Assembly (NCBI GenBank): GCA_008360955.1
Contig: LUCM01003742.1
Span: forward strand, 95,393-159,392
Source: Fasciolopsis buskii
Taxonomy: Eukaryota > Platyhelminthes > Trematoda > Plagiorchiida > Fasciolidae
Reading direction: 5' to 3'
DNA: 64,000 nt
The notes below the pieces were generated by a model. The model searched no databases, was not told where the DNA came from, and worked only from the letters and a program-made list of their open reading frames with translations. Both the position numbers and the translations under genes were made by a program. Shown here in pieces: positions 50,674 through 61,310 of the stretch (position 1 is the first letter of the stretch; each line of letters starts with the position of its first letter).

Positions 50674-53600
50674 GTAAGTTGCAGTTGCTTTGCTAACTCA
50701 AAGACAACATATGCTTTTATACCATCGACGCATAACATATCTGTAGGTGGTTGAATCTCCCTGAAGCCTATCATTTTCATTTGCAACGTAAGCTTTGGGC
50801 GAAAAAAGTTTTGTTATTTGGGCAGGTTTGACAGCAATAGCTAGGTCCGGAGTTGAAGTGATTTGCGCTGCTCTTAACAAAAAATAGCATTACCAACGGT
50901 AAAACATTACATATCCTGATAGTGGACTCAGAAACAACCGTTTAGGACAATCTGTGATGTGTTTATGTCACTGGGACTAGACGCAGGATATAAAGCGACA
51001 GATCTCAATTACTCAAACAGAAACCGAATAGGCTTAGTTGGTTTAGACATGCGCTAGGAACACCCACAGATAGACGCCTTTGCTATATGCTGTTCTTCAG
51101 GGTAGGTATTTTTTGGCAGATGGATCAAACTGGTCACTCTCAAGTAGGTCGAGTAGGATTTCCGAGTTGGAACCTACGTGGTTCTATAACTCAATGAGAC
51201 CATATACCATACGGCTGCCACTCTCCTAGGGGTTCTTGCTGCCCCGTAGCTCGTCGGAATTTTGTCTTGTGGGATCTTCGTCAACGTTATTCGGTGCTTC
51301 GAATTAGTGGGGCAACCCAGATCATTGTGGTAAAAACGGAACTGAAAGTGGCAAATGTGTACCCGCTTGTGAATTATATGACAAAACTGGAGGCAGGACA
51401 CAATAGGTCATCACGTAATTTATTAGATAAGTCCATTGGTGCATCAGGAATGACAGTTAGAAATGGAGTTATTCAACAATTTGGTTCACCTATGTAACAA
51501 ATTCACCCGCTGTTTTGCAAAATCAGATGCTCGTAAGAAAGTATAGTTGACGTTCCATGGTTTTTTCGTAGCAGGCAGCGTCTGTTATTCCTGTGGCATA
51601 TTGTCAATATTCTGCAAAGTCTAATTTGAGGACATTATGTAGCGGCCAAAAACCCAAAGTATTCACTTGCGATTACGTCTGTCATTTGTAACGTCAAATC
51701 TATCAGTAACTCTGGAATGCTGTACTGGAATTTATATTTATCTTTGACACCTAATATGGATTGGTTGGGTTATGTCGTTTATCATGTATTTTTAGTACGA
51801 CCCATTTAATGATTGTTCGGGCGAAACCTCGAAGATCTGCCCTGATTCTTCAAAATGCAAGAAAAATCAAACACTATCAATCCGAATGACGATAAAATGT
51901 TTCCAGAAGCCCGTATTTTGTTTTGACGACTACTTTTCGTTTACAGATTCAGTTCACTCAAGTAGTCGATAATCTCTTAAGCTTTCTCATGTTGTGTCCT
52001 ATTGAAAGGTAATCATGGATCGGCCAAACCATGTCATTCACTGTTTGGCAGTTCGAAGAGGAATTCAACTACCAATGTTTCCTACGAAATCCAAAGTGTT
52101 AAATACATCGACGAATCAGTATGGACCGGGTAATGCTACAGTGAAAGTGGGCCGAGTAAATGTGATTACTATTTTCGTGGGATATAAATTTTCATTATAA
52201 AGGTATGTAATTCGCCAAATGCAATTCAATCGGTAAATCTACCTTGTAACTAATTCAGCAGGTGGTGAGGCGCGTTCAACAAAGTTAGTCCTCCTGTGCT
52301 CGCAATTTTGTTTACGTCTGCTGCCTCTTTATTGTTATCTGTATTGCTGTCTGCATAAGTTCCTCAGTGCGTTCATTTCGCCCAAATCCGGCCTACCTTG
52401 GGCGGTAAAAATTAAAAAAGAAACTAGCTTTGTGCCGGGCTGTATTCCATTCTGGGTAACTCCAATCGCTTAGTTCCGGAAACCAAGCTGGTCGTTTATT
52501 TGGTAATTTTCTATTCCTTCCGAGGAGCGTCAAATATTAACAAATCATCGGTCGTTTAAATTAATTGGATTTGAATCAAGCGATTTTGTGAAACTTTCCC
52601 AGAGTGCTATGTGAATATTTATTAAGCCGATGGCTTTGAAGACTGGTGCCTATCGGAACGATGTTGATAGTTTTCAGTCCGCCGTGAGCACTCAAACAGA
52701 CCTTCACATCTCAGATGTTTCCTTACCAGTCCGAGTCGCCTCAAGTGATGACGAAAGTTTGGGGTCTGACCGCTAAGCTAAAAGCCAAATATCTTTTTAA
52801 AATTATATTAAGGAATTTAAATAGCATAAGAATTCTAACTATTGCTAGTTCGACAACAATTAGATATTCCCACCACCACTGGTGTCCCATTGATCCGTCT
52901 TCCACCAACTACAACCCCGGGGAGTGGGGGGGGGGAGTTTGGGATAGAAACGGAACCACGGTTGAGCAGAACCGCTGGTCACTTACAAATCCACTGGGCC
53001 TATTGATTAGGTCAAGCGAAAATCAATCTGCAAATCGAGCCATATCCTACATTTTCTTAGAACATTTTGTAACTGAATTCTGACAACTTTCATCAGTACA
53101 CCTATTGTTACTGTGTATCACAGAAACGGATATTGAATGTAATGTAACACAGGTGCACCATTAATCTGTCGAGTTAAATTTCAGCCAATGATTAGGCTAT
53201 GGCATGTTCAGCTATTATGCAGACACCGTTTCCGGTGCACACGTTTGTCAAGGATATCGGAGTTTAGTTTATTAGTTCAAGCTCAGGAATCTAATGAATG
53301 AAAAGGATTCGGCTAATTAATTACCTGTCTTAGTACGGGAGGTAAGTAAAACCACATTCCTGATACCGAAAAGCAAAATAAAGTCCAAAGTTCTACAAGA
53401 AATACCCAACTGATTATTGATTTAATCGTAGTTTGTAGATCTGTAAATTGAATAGTAAAAAGAAAGCATTTGAGTTGTTTTCTTTGGCAATCGTCTAACC
53501 GAAATGAACTTCCCATTAAAAACTAAATTCGATCAAATTTGCAGTGTATTGCTTGGTTTGTTCTCACTAAATGTTGGATGATTCTTCCAGGAAAAGTCAA

Positions 53601-53705
53601 AAATTAGAATGCTATGATTGACCGTAAACAAGCACTGACCTCTTTATTTGTATCAAAATAACAACCAAGCCTTAATCGAGTGTGTTGCATCTATACACAT
53701 TGTCG
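50674..53705. other. non-coding with a G run
   Basis: A run of ten G at 52926-52935 lies inside a 122-codon frame (52715-53083, +) that is otherwise unremarkable. No repeats or exons stood out. Confidence 0.35.
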
Positions 53706-53860
53706 GTGGTCAGGCAACCAACGACGTCCAGTTGCGTGGTGACGGTCACGAGTTCGAACGCTCGCAAGGCCACTTAACTTCGGCAGTTAGGAGTCTTTGT
53801 CGGCAGTGAAGATCTCCCTCAAAATGATATACATTATTGTTTCACATAAAATAGTGTGGT
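53706..53860 (+). mobile_element. degraded SINE-1 copy
   Basis: Recognisable from cgagttcgaacgctcgc in the T-arm position, followed by cacttaacttcggcagttag, gagtctttgtcggcagtg and a tail with aaaatgatatacattattgtttcac. All of these align in order with the copy at 4970. The acceptor stem is no longer complementary. Confidence 0.55.
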
Positions 53861-55459
53861 AAAATAAAAGCGAAGTTGAAGACTGCGCACTGTCTCCATT
53901 TCTGGCAGGTATTATTGAACTGGTGTTTCCCACCCTCGACGATTTTTGTCGTAATGGTCAAGTGAAATCAGATAGTCTAAAACCGTCCGAATGTAACCCA
54001 ACCGCGTACGAATACGACAAATTAGTATTCGATAGAAGCCAAAATGAACTATCAAACTAAATCGTGGTACACTAAACTAAAGGCTCATTGAACGGCCTCA
54101 GCCTATATGTATTTGCAAGACGCATTGAATGTGGAATGACAGTTCAGATCTGCTTGGAATACGAATCTTCGGACAAGAGAAAAGACTGGGGCAAATAGTA
54201 AACAAATCGCCCAATTATATTTATATTATATCGACGTTACTTGGCACTTCCAATCAATCAATGTTGATTTGTTCCGCCAATTTTTGTCTGGCTACTAAGT
54301 GTGATATGATCGACTTGGAAAAATTATGCCAAGTTATAATAAAGTATTTACAAGGTATTTCAACAAGACTGACGGTGATCACAAACGATTAGCGGACAGG
54401 CGATGTGTCACAAGATTTTCGATATATTTTCTATCCAGTTCCCTAACTGCGAAGCTTGACGAAAAAGGGGTTTCCATTGCTTTGTTCAATGATGCATTCA
54501 CATCAAAGCGGCCGGTGTTTGCTTGTCTCGTAAAAATGGGGGTCTATCGTCAAAATTGGTCGCGGTGTCAAAAATGCAAGAAAACGTTTGTGAAAAAAGT
54601 AACAGAATGCACGAACTTCCAAAGTTTTCTTATTCGTCTCTTTTTCTTCCCAAGTAGAAACAGAATGCCGTGTGTGTTTGCGCCATTCATCTCTTAAGCG
54701 GTACTCCAACAAAATATTTCTCATTCAAATGTTATGATGATCTGAATTCTGGCACAGGCATTCCCTGGTACTGGGAACAAACGAACGAGTATGTGAGAGA
54801 AAAGCATTTAGTGAGACGGACGACGTACTCACTATGTAGTAATTTTTAAGAGACTGAGCTTTAGATAGTAGTTTGTGCGCACTCAGTTTTGTCACGCGTT
54901 CATAATCCTCAGACCTCAACATGCGTTGACGAATTCACCGAGACTGGTGATGAAATGCTTAGGATCCAATCACCAAACTCAGCAAGCGAAACCTCATGAA
55001 AACAAAGAACTTGAGCTGAAACTAACACACATATTCATATACGTTGACAATTATCTATAGAATACACGCAGTACTGAAATCCACCACAGAGTGCCTGCTC
55101 TATCCGGATAGCTGAACCAGATTTGCGATTTGTTATTTTCTTTTGATATACTGTAACACTTGAGATCACGTCTTCCCTATGACTTTATCTGTAATGTAAC
55201 TAGGCAAACAATCAGTTGTTTCCGATCACAGGCATCTAACTTTGCTTATTGAGTTGCAAACCCATGTTCTGCTTAGACGATTTAGAATCACGGGAACAAA
55301 ATCTTTTTAAAGCGTTTCATAACTGTTCTCATTCGTATCATTATATTAAAACTTAAACGACAAACTGGCTATCTGCTTGTACGAAATGCCGGATTTCAGA
55401 GATCCTCTTCGCTGTGCGAGAATGTCATCATTTCTTACGTTTAAAGAAACTTCTTCCTT
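53861..55459. other. non-coding, one unassigned ORF
   Basis: The plus-strand frame 54326-54697 (123 codons) includes a CQKCKKTF segment. The CxxC pair is not enough for a zinc-finger call. No splice pair or start context supports it. Confidence 0.35.
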
Positions 55460-55668
55460 AGAATCTCATTTGAATCGTTTGGAGCGTGAATGGATGATAA
55501 GTCCATTTAAAAATTACATGGTGATTCACCGGAGGATTTTGTCATTCAGGTAAGACTAGCTTTCAGAAACGGAACAAAAGGCCGACAGTATTGCCTTATC
55601 TCCTCAGTAGTATGTTTCGCATGCGGAAAATTCTGCTCATTCATCCGTATGCGAAACTTACTACTGAG
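55460..55668. repeat. dispersed palindromic repeat, copy B, with a fold-back
   Basis: The first part (55460-55545) matches the left arm and spacer of copy A at 15976. The right arm is not recognisable here. The second module is a near-perfect inverted repeat: 55603-55626 pairs with 55645-55668 at 22 of 24 positions around an 18-nt loop. Copy A keeps only one half of that inverted repeat. An RNA of this 66-nt segment would form a long hairpin. Confidence 0.7.
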
Positions 55669-56100
55669 ATTAAAGATGCTTCCAGATTGTTTTTGGTTTG
55701 TAAAATTTCCCTTACTTTTGAGAATACTTCGTGAGTACTTTCGATTTTCCTAACCAGGAAATCGATTATGGGACAAAATTTGTTCCAATCTTATTAGTAT
55801 ATTCGAGCGATTAAAACGGTCCTCCTTGCACTGCTGCCCGCCTCGTTGTGTGTAATTATCTTCACTGTATGGATGTGACAAAGTGCCCTTAAAGACCTGA
55901 TTTGCACCTTGTGAGAGGAAGTTGGATTGTTCCACTGGAACATCGATTAGGCTCCCAAAAAGGTAACCTCTTTATATATAATTTTATCATTTCAAATTAC
56001 ACCGCACTATTTTGTTAGCAAAATCAATCGTATTCCAATAGGGTCACTTTTATCTCAGAAAGCATTTTTTAAAATCAATAGTTTGTTGATCTGATCCGGT

Positions 56101-56212
56101 TAAGCGCAGCAACGGTGGGATTCAAACCCACGCACGGGAATCACCTACACTTTCTTACCTATGCTACAATAGCCAGTCTAAGCCGTCATGCCAGGGGCAC
56201 AGAACTACGTTA
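56101..56212 (-). mobile_element. third tRNA-like element (single copy seen)
   Basis: On the minus strand, cgtgggtttgaatcccaccg forms a 5-bp T-arm stem with a box-B-like loop (ggtttgaatcc). An A-box-like tggctattgtagc lies about 60 bp before it. The acceptor ends do not pair well, so this is more likely a SINE head or tRNA pseudogene than a working tRNA. No second copy is present in the window, so its limits cannot be set. Confidence 0.4.
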
Positions 56213-57039
56213 AACCGTTATCCTGCCACCCGCTGAGTAATTAATATTGCTAAAACGTTCTTTGATGATAATTCGAATAAGTGAATTGCTTTTGCATGAT
56301 ATGTATATCATAATTTACGATTTAACAAAGCAACTCAAATATTGCTTGCTTCGAATCCAGTCAGGGTGAATCGGGTACCACTTTCGTGCTAGTGTAAATC
56401 ATGTTGTTCTTAGGTGATCCGGTGAGGAGTGTCTGCTAGAATGAGCTATGAGTTGAGTCACTCAATTCCCTTCATTAGGTAGTTTAAAATGTAGTAAGGA
56501 TACCGTCAGCGTCGTAGGATTCTCGACAACGATAAACCTGTATACCATCATTTCTTTGTACTAAATTGTGCAATAAGTACGCATAAATAGATTCATTTCT
56601 AATGCCGGACATTGTGCGTAGCCTTATCCTTCTAACAATTTCGTGCTAATCGAGTTACATTGAAGGACCGGTTGGCCATTTTGTGTTATAAATAAAGTTT
56701 TGCTTTCCATCCAGCATTACCTTTTGTAACATTTATGGACAAAGCATACGCAAACTTTTTCGTTTTCTTTCTTCCCATGTGCCTAATAGCTCACTTAGTC
56801 TTGACATTGGATCGTAGTAATTCGTAGTGGCGAGAGAGTGAAATCGGCTTAATATCAAACGTCCTGTAGTAAGTCGTTTTGTGCATTGGTGGGTTTTCTA
56901 GACATTCCACAAATCAACCAGGCTGCTTCAGTACTGACGCGTAACGGCGGTGATTGTAATGGTTGTATTCACGGGAATTATTCCATTGACTAGCTTGATT
57001 TTTCTAGCATCGTGCTACTGTCAGTGGAACGGATATTAA

Positions 57040-57088
57040 AAACAAATAAATAAATGAATAAATAGACAGATAAATAAATAAATGTAAA
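57040..57088. repeat. AAAT-type simple repeat
   Basis: Imperfect (AAAT)n with gac and cag interruptions, just upstream of the longest ORF. Confidence 0.75.
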
Positions 57089-57139
57089 TCAAGAAAAGCT
57101 GACATAGATGTCTGAAATTCTTGTTGAAGAACATAGTCT

Positions 57140-57631
57140 GTGAGATGGTTTATGCCGATTATTTTGTCGCAATTATCTCAAACTGGAAGTCACACAACAA
57201 CGCCTTTGATAGTGTTCGAACCGTCAAGTAGCCCGGAGAGAAACAGCTGTCAGCGAAATATCAAAACTACGCCTCTAGTCCTACATTCAGCTGTTCCCGC
57301 AACATGCGCGTTGCACGAGATTGTGTCCGCACGCTTAACTGCAGTTTGCAGACCTCGAAAATTTGCGCAACACAAGAGCAAATCATTAGTGTTGGGCATC
57401 TTTTTCGAGGTAAAAACAACTCTACAAATAGCCTTGGGAGACATTCTGCTGCTCGATTATTTCAGCAATCAGAGCAATAATGTGATGATGCCCAACAAGA
57501 ATGCAATCCGCTTTGCGTCGCTGCTTCGTCTTTTAATGGTCATTTCGGTGGCGGTATTTATTAAGCGTATCATTCATGCACGCAACAAATGTGAATCTGT
57601 TCGATGCTTGAATGGATGCTGTTTGGATTGA
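57140..57631 (+). CDS. longest open frame (163 codons), unknown protein
   Basis: It opens with GTG at 57140; the first ATG is codon 5 (57152). The product is rich in Ser, Thr, Arg and Lys in its first half. It has a hydrophobic stretch at about residues 125-141 (FASLLRLLMVISVAVF) followed by basic residues, and a Cys-containing tail ending CLNGCCLD. It could be a small single-pass membrane protein or an exon. I recognise no family. By a rough estimate, less than one frame this long is expected by chance in the window, so it is worth more than the other ORFs but is not secure. Base composition does not clearly change at its edges. Confidence 0.3.
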   Translation: MRWFMPIILSQLSQTGSHTTTPLIVFEPSSSPERNSCQRNIKTTPLVLHSAVPATCALHEIVSARLTAVCRPRKFAQHKSKSLVLGIFFEVKTTLQIALGDILLLDYFSNQSNNVMMPNKNAIRFASLLRLLMVISVAVFIKRIIHARNKCESVRCLNGCCLD

Positions 57632-58692
57632 AGCCCTCTTAAATGACACTGGTTAGTAAAATCGGATTGGAATTGCGCCTGCATACATGTGAACACAATT
57701 CTTTATTGTTCATAACAAGGTTTCCGGCGCCAACTGGAATTCCGTCGATATAAAGGATACCTGATGCATTTTTCAACCTACAAGTTTCAAATTGGGGTGA
57801 TTTGTTCGAAACAGTCGGACCTTGAACCAGTTACCGTTGCGCTTATAAGCACGTGCACACCATTCAGAAACCACAACCAAACCAAAGTCTGTTCATATTA
57901 ACGTTTTGTGCAAAGGTGGGTGGATGAGAAATATGAACATCTCACAGAGAAATAAGCTTTAAAAAAATGCACAACTTAACGCTGTATAAGTTTTTTGACG
58001 AGGTTATTATCCCGAGACAGAAATGTCACGATTCGTGGGCCAAGAAAGAGATTTTAAAAGAAATGGTAAAGTTTATCGTTAGTCGTCTCCTTGCAGTCAC
58101 TCGTACTTCATTTTTATCGCTCAGTGCCGTGACTAAGGTAAGCTTTATTTAGTAAATAACAAATTTCCTGTTGGATGACAGCTAGTATTCTATTTCGCTT
58201 CAGTTCACCTTGTAAAACTGTCAACCGTGTACTAATGTGCTCTGGTTTCGGCAGCTAACTGGCAGCACCGAATAATAATTGAAAAAGAGCAAACACCAAT
58301 TACAAGTCACTTGGGTCTTCATTCAGAAACACAGCGTCATCAGCATATTCTAATCTATACTATTTCTTGCCTCAGCAAATAGTAGTGCCATTAATATGAC
58401 GTGAGTGAAGGACGCCTCTCATGTTCACCTTAAATGCAAACTTTAGAAAAAGGGGTTAGAATAAGCAGCTCTGATGAAAGCCACTGCTTCGGTGAACTCA
58501 GATAACAAAATTGTCAGAGGTACAAAGTCGCTTACACCCATTTGCTGACGACGGCTGGAGAAGTGAAAGGAATTTTCTTCGCGCAAAATTCAGTAAACTG
58601 TAAGGCTAGGTGATTATTCCAGGGGCACTCTGAGACGAATAAGAACAGGCATCCTGCGTTTCCAGTAGGCATGCCTACGTTCTAACCCTGTT

Positions 58693-58694
<2 letters not shown>

Positions 58695-58733
<39 letters not shown>

Positions 58734-58755
58734 GATATATGTACATATATATATA
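58695..58755. repeat. AT microsatellite
   Basis: About 18 AT units in a row (58695-58730), then interrupted AT-rich sequence to 58755. It lies about 160 bp beyond the 3' end of the minus-strand LINE relic. Confidence 0.9.
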
Positions 58756-58914
58756 AATTGCAAACCATTTTTAAAACAAGCATTGTACCAGTGCAAAAAA
58801 AGATAAATAGAATTTCACAGGGGGTGAACAACTAGGGGGAAAAATAATAATGGGCCACTACAAATCAACTGTTTTCTTTTTAGTTTTAACCATATACGTT
58901 TTGTGATTTTTGGT

Positions 58915-61310
58915 TGAATTCTGCTTGGTTTTAAGGGTTCTGAGCCATATCTCTCAGGATCTGCAAGCAATAATAATCCTCATCTCTTCTACCCCGACTA
59001 CGAAGGTGCGAAGCACCAGCCGAGGCTAAATCCGACACAAACATCTTCCTATCTCTACTCCAAGTCATAACTTAACCGCCCCATCGCTTCTTCCAATCTT
59101 GCACAGCACTTTCGAAATGAGCACGAAAAGGCAGACGAGAGGTTAGCATGCGCAATACGTGTCCATTCTACCAAAGATGAGGTAGAGTGGTTAGCTCAGT
59201 CAGAGAACGACTGATTTCACCTAACACATGATGGCATACCTTGCTGTTGCTCACCCGATGTTCCCATCAAATATGCACAATGCTTCAGAGCCATCGGCTG
59301 TTGAAAACAGAAAGTCGCCCGGGATCCTCAACACGGATAGGCCAGGTCTTGCAGTTGTAAAAAAGAACGCTACGAACCGTGGCATTCTACACCCTTCACT
59401 TGAGGGAAAGCCAGATTTGATGGCGGCGCCAAAAAGTGTCCTAGTTTCGCGAAAACGTCTCTGGCTTTCGCAGTTCTTTATGAGACCTCCCCCCAACACT
59501 TCTATCGGGTGTGATTAGGCCTCCGGTGTACCTGATCTGTAACCAGTCGCCACAAAGAGTGAGCGCAGGTACAACCTCCCGCCAGTCTCGAAGAAGTACC
59601 TTGAATTTTGAAGGTAAGATACAAACATCGCATAGTGATACCTCAATCGCCAAGCCGTCCAAACAGGTTGAATTGCCTATCCACTGTCACATCGAAAAAG
59701 GATATCATTGGCATACTCTAAGTCAAAAACTGTTTCCTGGGAGGAGTTCAACTCCATCGTCTAAAAGATCAGATAAAGCATTCTGTGGAACCCTGTCTAG
59801 GACAAAGTCGAAAAGAAATGGGGATAAAAGGCAGTCTTACCGTACTGCACGAGAGACGAAGAAGGGTGGCGAAAGCTGGTCGTATGCCTTAATCCGACTT
59901 GAGGAACGAGGGCAAAACTCTGTGAGGAGCAACACATACTTCTCAACAAACAATGTTACAGTGCGGACCTATCAACAGAGTTAAAGTCTTCACTACGTTC
60001 AAAAACATAATAATCACTGGCCATTGGAAGGTAAAATGATGCTGTAACACTTTTCGGAGGGTGAAGATTTGATGGAGGTGTCCGCGACCAGCGCGAGACT
60101 CAGCCTGTTCTTTTCAAAATTGCCCATATTGCGTGTTGTATAACCTACGAAGAATGACGAACGAAAGCAGTTTCGACTATATCGGGATAAGTCCAATGCT
60201 CCCATGGTTGGCACAGTCGCTGCAAAAGCCCTTTTGAAGATGGGAACAAAAATCGACCTCGCCCCCTTGAGCAGGGGACATTCTCGGAGTACCTAATCTT
60301 CGAAAGGAACACTTGAAGTTTCCTGACCAATTCCACCCTTCCATCTTCAAATTGAGCTAAAGAAATGCTGGAGGAAAGTTATGGATGGGCAAACAGCCAG
60401 CTTCACAGATCGTCTCACTCACACCCATGCTTCCTTACCAGTAGCTCGGACGAAATGAAACGGCTTGCGGGAATTTCCCGTGGTAGCAGCATGTTCCATC
60501 TCCAAACCTCGTTGAGATCACCAGACTTTGCGATCGTTAAGCAGGCTGGCACGATGTTCAGGTCTCAATAACAGCCACGCTTCGTTAAACTCGCTACCCG
60601 CCTGGATGGACTGGAGTGCATTAATAAGGCACAGAAACTCAGCAGAAATCCAGGGTGTCAAAACGCGATGGGTCAAGCTGAAATTCGCCAAACCAGCAAA
60701 ACGCAAAGACACTCTTGGTAACCAACTAGTGCCCATTGATGTTTTGAGGTGGGGGCAATCTTAGCTTTCCAGCCAGCTTGCCTCGAAAATTTGATAGGCG
60801 AGTCGGACCAGATAGCTTGTCGCAATTTACCCGATGCTGCACCACGTGTTTTGAGCCCCCATTGAAACACATGGATAGCTTAGTGAATACTAACCTGTGA
60901 TCGGAGTCGAGGAGAGTGCTCCAATACGACCGGCAGTCTTGTAGACAGCCCCGCCATCTGTATCTAATGGTAATATGATCAATCTGGGTCCATCGGTGAC
61001 CCGAATATGGCGGACGCCGTGGGGCGCACAGACGACTGAAACGTCTGAAGCTCGTACTATCGAAAAACAATTGATGGTCTGAGCACAAGCCAGCAACCGT
61101 TCCTGGTTTCAGAATGTCGGGAATAGAGAGCAAAGGGACCTCCCAGATGCGTCTCATTATAGGACAGCCTATTTTCTAGGGGTTCTTAGACCTTGCCAAA
61201 ATCACGATGTCACCCGGCCTTGCTGTACGTAAGACGTCATTCAGCTTTTGATAGGGAAATGTCATTGACTGTATCTGGGCAGTTGGCGCACAAGCTGAGA
61301 TAAAAAACTA
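58915..61310 (-). mobile_element. decayed non-LTR retrotransposon (LINE), antisense
   Basis: Read on the minus strand, relics follow the order of a LINE polyprotein. An APE-type endonuclease runs from about 61304: FISACAPTA, then DIVILA, then NETHLGGP, then RWTQIDHITIRYRW near 60995-60950, and the catalytic SDH near 60910. The reverse transcriptase follows: LQHHFTF near 60050, then LSPFLFDFVLDRV near 59800, and LEYANDILF at 59721-59695, where this family normally has YADD. The C-terminal part has WEHRVSNSKV, LGEISRSLTELTTL, GHVLRM near 59160 and MAQNP near 58945. Many frameshifts and stops separate the pieces. This is a dead copy of a type I know from fluke and tapeworm genomes (RTE/CR1-like; clade not settled). 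The 5' end is uncertain. Confidence 0.85.

Noticed and set aside
54326..54697. Zinc-finger-like CQKCKK segment
   Set aside because: A single CxxC pair without a second Cys/His pair at the right distance is not a zinc finger.
59228..59518. 96-codon plus-strand frame
   Set aside because: Antisense shadow of the LINE C-terminal region, where the minus strand carries the family's known motifs.
59511..59984. 157-codon plus-strand frame, the second longest in the window
   Set aside because: It lies antisense to the reverse transcriptase relic of the minus-strand LINE and has no recognisable content of its own.
60726..61157. 143-codon minus-strand frame as a stand-alone gene
   Set aside because: It is the endonuclease part of the LINE; frameshifts at both ends link it to the other domains.
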